From: Bacteroides sp.
GTDB taxonomy: Bacteria > Bacteroidota > Bacteroidia > Bacteroidales > Marinifilaceae
DNA: 39,075 nucleotides
Assembly (NCBI GenBank): GCA_021771575.1
Contig: JAETOX010000015.1
Coordinates: 1-39,075, forward strand
Direction of reading: 5' to 3'
Part shown: positions 34,308 through 39,075 of the stretch, one piece after another
Position numbering within the stretch: the first letter of the stretch is position 1
Layout: the number at the start of each line of letters is the position of its first letter
The notes under the pieces: generated by a model
The model's input: the letters and a program-made list of their open reading frames with translations, nothing else
Database searches by the model: none
What the model was told of the DNA's origin: nothing
Program-made: the position numbers and the translations under genes

Positions 34308-34982
34308 TCAAGCTACATCCCATAAGTCTATAATCTCACGACATGCCCTGTTTAAAAGAGTAATATCTAATGATATATCTTTAGGAGCTATAACTATATT
34401 TTCATGTATTATATCCACACAAAAACAAAATTCATTATTTACTACTTCGTCATCTTCAGCAATTATTTCTCGTAAATAATAAGACAACATAGAAGCTCGT
34501 AATCGAGCAACATTATTGGCTAAAGGTTTTGTCTTTCCTATATGAAAACGTATACCACCAATAAATTTTTGCCCATTAGTATCCCATCTAAATACAACAT
34601 CAGGAGCAACCCGTACAACCACCCCATTCAAAAAACATTCTTTACAAGCAAGTTTGGTGAAAAATTGACATCGAATCTTTTCAAATTCTTTAGGAAAATT
34701 CATAGCAATGAAGTGGCGTAAGGCAAGAATTGAGTTTTCTACATTATTTCTCTTCCATGTCGTACTCTGGTCTCCTCTTTGCAAACGTTCAATCGCATCA
34801 ATTAAAATTTCTTTATCAAAATTCTTAATAAAGAATTTAGGTAATACTGATTTAACTGTTCTATATAAAGGAGCTGTAAAAAGATTCGCTTTTTTTTGTT
34901 CATGTATTATTTTCCTTTTTCTATGAGAAGTTGCATACACAAACTCAGTTAGTGGATGCAACGAAATAAATTTATTATTCAT
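34308..34982 (-). CDS. Unknown 224-aa cargo protein
   Basis: I do not recognise this AT-rich gene. Residues 1-60 are basic (SHRKRKIIHEQKKANL). The middle is helical (DAIERLQRGDQSTTWKRNNVENS), followed by two cysteines (ACKEC) and a strand-rich block VVVRVAPDVVFRW-D-NGQKFIGGIRFHIGKTKPL. That block loosely resembles the PD-(D/E)XK nuclease core (PD, then a strand with I-x-x-x-I-x-K), but the expected acidic residue before the lysine is absent, so nuclease activity is only a hypothesis. The gene starts 36 bases after the 43-aa gene on the same strand, probably in one transcript. Low GC suggests separate origin from the relaxase. Confidence 0.65.
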   Translation of the reverse strand: MNNKFISLHPLTEFVYATSHRKRKIIHEQKKANLFTAPLYRTVKSVLPKFFIKNFDKEILIDAIERLQRGDQSTTWKRNNVENSILALRHFIAMNFPKEFEKIRCQFFTKLACKECFLNGVVVRVAPDVVFRWDTNGQKFIGGIRFHIGKTKPLANNVARLRASMLSYYLREIIAEDDEVVNNEFCFCVDIIHENIVIAPKDISLDITLLNRACREIIDLWDVA

Positions 34983-35018
34983 ACTTTATTTAATTAATAA
35001 TAGTTGCCATACAATTAT

Positions 35019-35150
35019 CTATCGTACAGACTTATTTTTTGTTATTTTTATAGTCTCTATAACAGTAGTCTTTGGTCTTTTTTTCGCAATCTCAAGAGGT
35101 ATAAATTTACCAGTTATTGCATCCCGAGCAATCTTTCTAATTTTCGCCAT
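35019..35150 (-). CDS. Small basic 43-aa protein
   Basis: MAKIRKIARDAITGKFIPLE, then IAKKRPKTTVIETIKITKN and a basic end. The pattern RDAxTGKFxPxxxAKKRPxTTVxE matches a recurrent small-protein type of phages and mobile elements, so the frame is very likely real despite its length. Strongly basic (about 13 Lys/Arg); nucleic-acid binding is possible but unproven. The leader is A-rich (AAATTTAAAAAAATG). The promoter is probably the palindromic one at 35193-35220. The 224-aa gene follows at 36 bases. Confidence 0.75.
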   Translation of the reverse strand: MAKIRKIARDAITGKFIPLEIAKKRPKTTVIETIKITKNKSVR

Positions 35151-35192
35151 TTTTTTAAATTTAAAAATTAAACATATGGCAATCCTTGCTTA

Positions 35193-35220
35193 TATACAAA
35201 AATAGTATTACTTTTGTATA
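35193..35220. promoter_or_regulatory. Palindromic divergent promoter
   Basis: TATACAAAA (35193-35201) is inverted as TTTTGTATA (35212-35220). Each arm supplies a -7 box: plus TACTTTTG (35209-35216), with TTG 20 bases upstream at 35186-35188, and minus TATTTTTG (complement of 35197-35204). A dimeric regulator bound here would control both directions. The minus -33 is not clear. Confidence 0.6.
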
Positions 35221-35221
35221 G

Positions 35222-35338
35222 AATAAAACTATTATTACTACTAAGATGAGAAGTCTTAGTGTCATTGCAAATAAGATAATAGTTACAAGAGAAAGTGAAT
35301 GAGGATTACCAGTCTATACATTCACTTTCCTTTTTTTT
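35222..35338 (+). ncRNA. Candidate short structured RNA with its own terminator
   Basis: Downstream of the plus promoter, AACTATTAT (35227-35235) pairs with ATAATAGTT (35276-35284) and encloses ACTAAGA/TCTTAGT (35240-35246, 35254-35260). Then GAAAGTGAATG/CATTCACTTTC (35291-35301, 35319-35329) and eight Ts form an intrinsic terminator. About 115 bases. An 18-residue frame (MRSLSVIANKIIVTRESE) starts at 35246 and ends in the terminator stem, so a tiny peptide is an alternative reading. The hairpin may also end the converging 124-aa gene. Confidence 0.5.
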
Positions 35339-35711
35339 ATTTTTCCTTTCTCGGCTTCGCCCTCTTTTTTAATTTATATATATATTCTCCATATTCTTTA
35401 GATTCTATCATATCAAACATTATATTTTCATTTTTATAATCATAACCCAGCGCATCAAATAAACTTTTGGCATTTACATAAAAGTAATCACCTGCTTTAT
35501 TCACCTTAAACGCACCCTTTTCAATTTTCTTGCAATATATTAAATACAATTCATTTTCATTATCTTCATCTATAGCAAATTTTACTCCTGCCTCATTAGT
35601 CATTTGCAATGCAGAAGCTGTAGCTTCAGTAAATCCCAACTTACCAGACGCATGTATGGTCGCTTTGAGTTTTACATTAAATTCATCCGCATTAAAAATC
35701 TTTAATCCCAT
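35337..35711 (-). CDS. Unknown 124-aa protein of mobile elements
   Basis: MGLKIFNADEFNVKLKATIHASGKLGFTEATA leads into a compact alpha/beta protein with AGVKFAIDEDNENELYLIYC, KAGDYFYVNAKSLFDALGYDY and a basic tail (KLKKRAKPRKEK). It resembles small Bacteroidales proteins I associate with mobile or phage-like DNA, but I know no function. There is no signal peptide or membrane helix. It has its own promoter at 35732-35762, and its stop abuts the candidate RNA's terminator. Confidence 0.75.
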   Translation of the reverse strand: MGLKIFNADEFNVKLKATIHASGKLGFTEATASALQMTNEAGVKFAIDEDNENELYLIYCKKIEKGAFKVNKAGDYFYVNAKSLFDALGYDYKNENIMFDMIESKEYGEYIYKLKKRAKPRKEK

Positions 35712-35731
35712 ATCTTCTTTTTTATTTTACA

Positions 35732-35762
35732 CAAAAGTACACAAATTATATATATGCTCCAA
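35732..35762 (-). promoter_or_regulatory. Promoter of the 124-aa gene
   Basis: On the minus strand, TTG (complement of 35760-35762), a 20-base spacer and TACTTTTG (complement of 35732-35739) match the Bacteroidetes consensus, 21 bases before the ATG at 35711. Confidence 0.7.
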
Positions 35763-36063
35763 ATATTTTCTTATAAAATTATCAAACATTACATTTTTCC
35801 TCCAATTACAATATCCATCATTTTCCTTTTATGATTTCTTGCATTTTTTCACGTACAAATTGAATGATAGATATAAATTAGGAGTTATCTAAAAAATAGG
35901 TGCATTACACTTATAAAATTGTAAAACTCCAAAAAAATATCTATCTTTGTATAAAGCAAGTCGTAAAATAACAGCAAAACACAGAAAACGGTTTGCTGCG
36001 AAATCGGTGGAGTTTGCAAAAGATACTTTTAAAACGCATTGATAATCTGAACGGTAAAAAAGG
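35763..36063. other. Non-coding right end of the element
   Basis: No gene is seen. It holds a consensus promoter (TTG 35920-35922, N20, TATCTTTG 35943-35950) pointing at the attR repeat, a stretch resembling the left end just past the tRNA terminator (ACAGCAAAAC at 35972 and GAAATCGGTGGA at 36001-36012; compare 26644 and 26672), and AT-rich DNA. Confidence 0.5.
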
Positions 36064-36144
36064 GGTTCAATCCCCGCCGAGTTCACCAGATCAAAAAGTA
36101 AAACAAAGTAAACTCCTGAAAATCTTAATTTCAGGAGTTTTTTT
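36064..36144 (+). other. attR: diverged copy of tRNA-Arg 3' end and terminator
   Basis: GGTTCAATCCCCGCCGAGTTCAC repeats the tRNA 3' end with three changes; the last 14 bases (36073-36086) are exact. The next ~55 bases, including the AAACTCCTGAAA/TTTCAGGAGTTT hairpin and T-run, also match the left side at roughly three quarters of positions. The upstream T-arm half is absent, so this is not a complete tRNA. Confidence 0.7.
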
Positions 36145-36226
36145 CTAACCTCACCGAAAAGCAAAGGATGGATGGGATCAATCGGAAAATCTGTATTTTT
36201 TGACGTCAAGCATAAATTCTGCATAA

Positions 36227-36384
36227 TCAAAACAAGAAAAATTTAATATCCCTAATTCCCTTGAATACCTTCCTGAACTCTTTAATTTTAGCGTTAAACG
36301 ATTCCACAGCAAATTTGTACTCCTGTAATCAAAATAATCCAGGATAGTTTGATTGTGATTCGCCAGAAAATTTGTTCTGTTTTT
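36227..36384 (-). pseudogene. Transposase C-terminal remnant, frameshifted
   Basis: One frame reads NHNQTILDYFDYRSTN and continues in another frame as KFAVESFNAKIKEFRKVFKGI and RDIKFFLF before a stop at 36227-36229. The RSTN-x-SAESFNAKIK...FRG(V/I)R wording is the C-terminus of an ISAon1/ISL3-like transposase. Only about 50 residues remain, with a frameshift near 36318, and no IS ends are seen. Confidence 0.7.
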
Positions 36385-36667
36385 TCAGGAGAATACCTAA
36401 GGTTCCGCTAAGGATTCGCCGGGGATTCGCTACCTACTAGCCGTTTCAATAGCAATGCCGAAGCGGATCAGAAGCGCCTGGGAACACAGTTGTAACGCTT
36501 CTGCAACGGTACCGAAACGCCGATAAGCCAGAGAAACCATAGCCAAACCCCAGCAAAAAATGAACTGATCCTCAAAATCCAGAATAAATAAAAAACTATC
36601 CGGGAGAGATACTACCCGGACAAGAAAAATTTACTTCCGACATAAAGGTTTATTTTAGAAAAAAACT
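36385..36667. other. Intergenic remnant, one unassigned open stretch
   Basis: A minus-strand frame (36430-36630) is open for 66 codons without a good start, including DQFIFCWGLAMVSLAYRRFG and TVAEALQLCSQALLIRFG. I do not recognise it, and it is probably gene debris. GGATTCGCC words repeat at 36408-36430. Confidence 0.35.
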
Positions 36668-37060
36668 TTACTTTTTGATATCCGAAATCATTTTCATAAT
36701 TTGCCTGAACCTATCCATGAATCCACTATATTTCAATTCTTTATGATACTCTTCAGTAGATAAGACATCCAAATAATTCCTATAGTCCCCATACTCCGGA
36801 TGCTTGACTTTAAAACGCGGGGTATCGATAAGACAATATTTTGCCATACCAAAAAGCAGCAAACACAATGTTTCGTCTTGCCTTATTTTCAATCGGTTGT
36901 CCCATATTTTTATAAAAACCTCTTGAACAATTTCTTCCGACTCTTCAAGCGACTTAATAAATTGCAGGTTAAAGCATAAAGACGCCCAGCATACATTCTG
37001 TAAATCCGGCCAAATGTTTCCTACGATCCACGTTTCAGACCCAGAATCAGATAGTATTCT
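36668..37060 (-). pseudogene. ECF sigma factor remnant lacking both ends
   Basis: The frame is open from 37060 to the stop at 36668 without an ATG. It contains sigma region 2: FNLQFIKSLEESEEIVQEVF followed by IKIWDNR, then the segment after it (LLFGMAKYCLID). The N-terminus before region 2 is diverged, and region 4 (the -35-binding helix-turn-helix) is missing: the protein ends MKMISDIKK. Such sigma factors normally sit with anti-sigma and SusC/SusD genes in Bacteroidales; none is here. The internal TTG at 36892 is not a real start because homology extends upstream. Confidence 0.75.
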
Positions 37061-37211
37061 TTATTTTTTGTGTGCCTTCAAGGCATACGATCTTACTTAA
37101 AATTCTATAAAGACGAAATCGACCAAAATTTACAACAGGGCAGTTTCAATAGTCGAAATCGCCAAAAAGATTGTGACTTTTCGATACTTTCAACTAAACT
37201 ATTACCTTCTC

Positions 37212-37655
37212 TTATTCCACAATAATCGTGAAACAGTTGTCCATATTTCTTGAATATCTCTCGTTACAAAAATTCAGTGAGATTCGGTAGCGGCCGGCTG
37301 GAATGGAAAAGACATCCTCAGAAAGCTGGAAGGTGCCGTCTCCCCACACGTTCAGCAAGGCCCGCATCGCCTCCGGATCTCCGGATTCCGTATATATATT
37401 TGTGATCGACACATGTATAGGCTTGGTACCGTCCATCCCCTGAATCATGGAACCAACCCACAGTAACCCCAAACGATAGCGTTTATCATCTTTACCGGGC
37501 ACTTTCATTTTAGGGGGAATCCCCATCGCTTCCAACTCTTCAGAAGAAAAAAAGGCCGATAATTGTTGCCATGTGGGATTATCCACCAACTGTTCTTCCA
37601 GATCTAGGACCCGACAAACCACTATGGAACCGAAATCATACCCGGCCGTTTCCAT
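37212..37655 (-). CDS. Unknown 147-aa protein
   Basis: No family is recognised. The frame is open for 12 codons above the ATG at 37655, but no better start exists. The sequence is largely beta with turns (PGKDDKRYRLGLLWVGS, HVSITNIYTESGDPEA, SIPAGRYRISLNFCNERYS), compatible with a beta-sandwich. No signal peptide is visible. It lies 38 bases downstream of the acyloxyacyl hydrolase gene on the same strand, so co-transcription is likely. Function is not inferred. Confidence 0.65.
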   Translation of the reverse strand: METAGYDFGSIVVCRVLDLEEQLVDNPTWQQLSAFFSSEELEAMGIPPKMKVPGKDDKRYRLGLLWVGSMIQGMDGTKPIHVSITNIYTESGDPEAMRALLNVWGDGTFQLSEDVFSIPAGRYRISLNFCNERYSRNMDNCFTIIVE

Positions 37656-37693
37656 AACCAGAAAACCTACCGTTCCTTTCTGATGGTCTTATT

Positions 37694-38902
37694 TTACAAA
37701 GAAGGATACCGGTTATGAAAACGAAAACCGATACCTAACATCAAAAAACTAGGGGTACGAAAATTCTGAAGGTTATACCCGACATGCAGGAAAGAATGAC
37801 GGGAAACCTCTATCTTGAGAGCCAGCACCTGATAAAAAGCTTTCAAATCTCCTCCCCCATGCAACAGGTTGGCTCCCAGCCCCAGCCCCACAGTAAAAAA
37901 GGGCATCACATATTCCACCCGTCCCGAAAGCCCCAATGCCAGTTGTTTATTCACCGAAGGTTTCAAAAATTCCTGCGCCTCCCCCGCAGCATAATGGTCG
38001 TTGGTATATATATTGGCACTTCCGTCATATACACCATCCAGGGAAACTCCCAACCGAAGTTTATATCCGATATGATACATCGGAGCAAAATTAAATCCGA
38101 CGACCGTATAGGCTTCTGGCGAAGCAACCTGTTCATCTCCCAAAGCCACTCCTTTGCGTCTCCAGGAACCAAATACCACCAAATCATAACTGACATGACG
38201 GGGAAATTCCGGAAGCAAAGCGCGTTGTAAAGCAGAAGCCGGCAAATCCTCTGTCCGCTTAAAATGATATACCAGTCCTATTTTCATCCCTACCGTATTT
38301 AATCCGGCATTCGGAATCCGGGTATTTCCATTGGAAAAATGAGTTAAAGCAATACCGGCATTCAAGTCAAAGAGCTTTGAAAGTTGCCAGTCCAAATAAA
38401 AATTAGTATTGATATAAGCGTTCATCTTCGAACCAATAGCCTTATTGAAACTGTTTTTATCCGGATCATAAGGTTTCCAGCCATTCGATATTCCCAGATT
38501 CCATTCATAATTCAGAGATAAACGAGACAGAAAACGAACAATCCGTGCCCCCTGAAACAAATACAAAACTGCCGGCTTGCCGAGTTGATGGGGAAAACCG
38601 AAAGAATATCGAGCTACCCCCACCCCTTGATAGACCCCTCCATAAATGCGATCGGCACAACTATGCGGAAAGAACTGAAAGGCATATTTCAAATGAGCAG
38701 AAAAAGCAGAACGCACAGGTTCCAGACTTTCGTTCTCTCCCCGTAAAAAAGGGTTAGTCGGAAATATGTAGGCAGGACGAGTTTCGATTTCCAGACGATG
38801 AACAAAACGAGGAACCCGGGTTTGGGCAAACGTATAATCCGACAAAAAAAACATCATACTTAAAAGTATCGTCTCTCCTCCCACTTTTAACCAATTCTTC
38901 AT
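37694..38902 (-). CDS. Acyloxyacyl hydrolase, PagL-like lipid A deacylase family
   Basis: The 402-residue outer-membrane protein starts with a signal peptide (residues 1-26, VGGETILLSMMFFLSDYTFAQ) and continues as a beta-barrel with alternating amphipathic strands to a C-terminal Phe-rich strand (MLGIGFRFHNRYPSL). ALTHFSNGNTRIPNAGLN holds the His-x-Ser of the PagL active site. Family members remove ester-linked acyl chains from lipid A. It is longer than PagL (about 150 residues), as is usual for the Bacteroidetes version. A -7 box TATATTTG lies upstream at 38945-38952. Confidence 0.85.
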   Translation of the reverse strand: MKNWLKVGGETILLSMMFFLSDYTFAQTRVPRFVHRLEIETRPAYIFPTNPFLRGENESLEPVRSAFSAHLKYAFQFFPHSCADRIYGGVYQGVGVARYSFGFPHQLGKPAVLYLFQGARIVRFLSRLSLNYEWNLGISNGWKPYDPDKNSFNKAIGSKMNAYINTNFYLDWQLSKLFDLNAGIALTHFSNGNTRIPNAGLNTVGMKIGLVYHFKRTEDLPASALQRALLPEFPRHVSYDLVVFGSWRRKGVALGDEQVASPEAYTVVGFNFAPMYHIGYKLRLGVSLDGVYDGSANIYTNDHYAAGEAQEFLKPSVNKQLALGLSGRVEYVMPFFTVGLGLGANLLHGGGDLKAFYQVLALKIEVSRHSFLHVGYNLQNFRTPSFLMLGIGFRFHNRYPSL

Positions 38903-38944
38903 ATATCCGTTTCCTTCATTTCACAAACCATTTTTCAATTCTTC

Positions 38945-38952
38945 ACAAATAT
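38945..38952 (-). promoter_or_regulatory. Probable -7 box of the acyloxyacyl hydrolase gene
   Basis: The complement reads TATATTTG, 43 bases before the ATG at 38902. No clear -33 TTG is at normal spacing. Confidence 0.5.
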
Positions 38953-39075
38953 AGTCATCACTTCAGGGAATCCCACACAATTTTCAAAACATTCTCCCCC
39001 TATTCTGCCTGCAATAGGTAAAATTTCATATTATAGTAAAAAAATCGGTTATGGAAAATAAAATATATCGTTTTA

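Noticed and set aside
36040-36086. A second tRNA-Arg gene
   Set aside because: Only the 3' end matches. The T-arm 5' half does not pair and no anticodon arm is present.
37961-38230. Overlapping frames inside the acyloxyacyl hydrolase gene
   Set aside because: They are shadows of a clearly coding barrel protein with signal peptide and active-site motif.
1-39075. CRISPR array, retron or diversity-generating retroelement
   Set aside because: No regularly spaced direct repeats, reverse transcriptase or Cas-like gene seen anywhere in the window.

Overview
The window reads as a chromosomal segment of a gut-type Bacteroidales. The evidence is the gene families (gldA/gldF/gldG, DUF3127, DUF6913, a bacterial acyl-ACP thioesterase, a flotillin/NfeD pair, an IntDOT-like integrase) and repeated promoters of the Bacteroidetes form TTG-N20-TAnnTTTG with A-rich leaders instead of strong Shine-Dalgarno sites. 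I cannot fix the genus by eye.

Positions 1-1067 are the decayed edge of what looks like a surface-polysaccharide locus: a CDS cut by the window edge and a frameshifted glycosyltransferase remnant. Positions 1068-26329 are dense housekeeping DNA. On the minus strand: thyA, an O-methyltransferase, an M16 peptidase and trigger factor. Then come tRNA-Leu(UAG), lolD, two FKBP isomerases, a DUF3127 protein with an SSB-like tail, an acyl-ACP thioesterase, murB, a divergent RsmF-like methyltransferase with prmA, lysC-lysA, nfeD-floA, folE, fabD, a PgpH-type cyclic-di-AMP phosphodiesterase, a LacI regulator, gldA-gldF-gldG, dapA and a DUF6913 gene. lysC, dapA and lysA all serve the diaminopimelate/lysine route that joins murB at peptidoglycan.

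Positions 26490-36086 are an integrated mobilizable element of about 9.5 kb. It sits at the 3' end of tRNA-Arg(ACG). A diverged copy of the tRNA 3' end (14 identical bases in the core) plus the following terminator lies at 36064-36144. The element carries a tyrosine integrase, a two-gene unit of unknown function whose products share a helical segment, an XRE regulator behind a perfect 20-bp palindrome, a candidate structured RNA, an ORF6N-domain gene split by a 1.44-kb IS3-family element, an oriT-like inverted repeat and a MobV relaxase. Its AT-rich right end is the likely cargo: a 224-aa unknown gene behind a 43-aa gene missed by ordinary length cutoffs, a divergent palindromic promoter, a candidate short RNA and a 124-aa gene.

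Positions 36087-37211 are a graveyard: a frameshifted transposase C-terminus and an ECF sigma factor lacking both ends. The window closes with a 147-aa unknown gene and a PagL-like acyloxyacyl hydrolase on the minus strand.

The most novel-looking material is the element's right-end module (34308-35762), the paired unknown genes at 28163-29697 and the two candidate RNAs.
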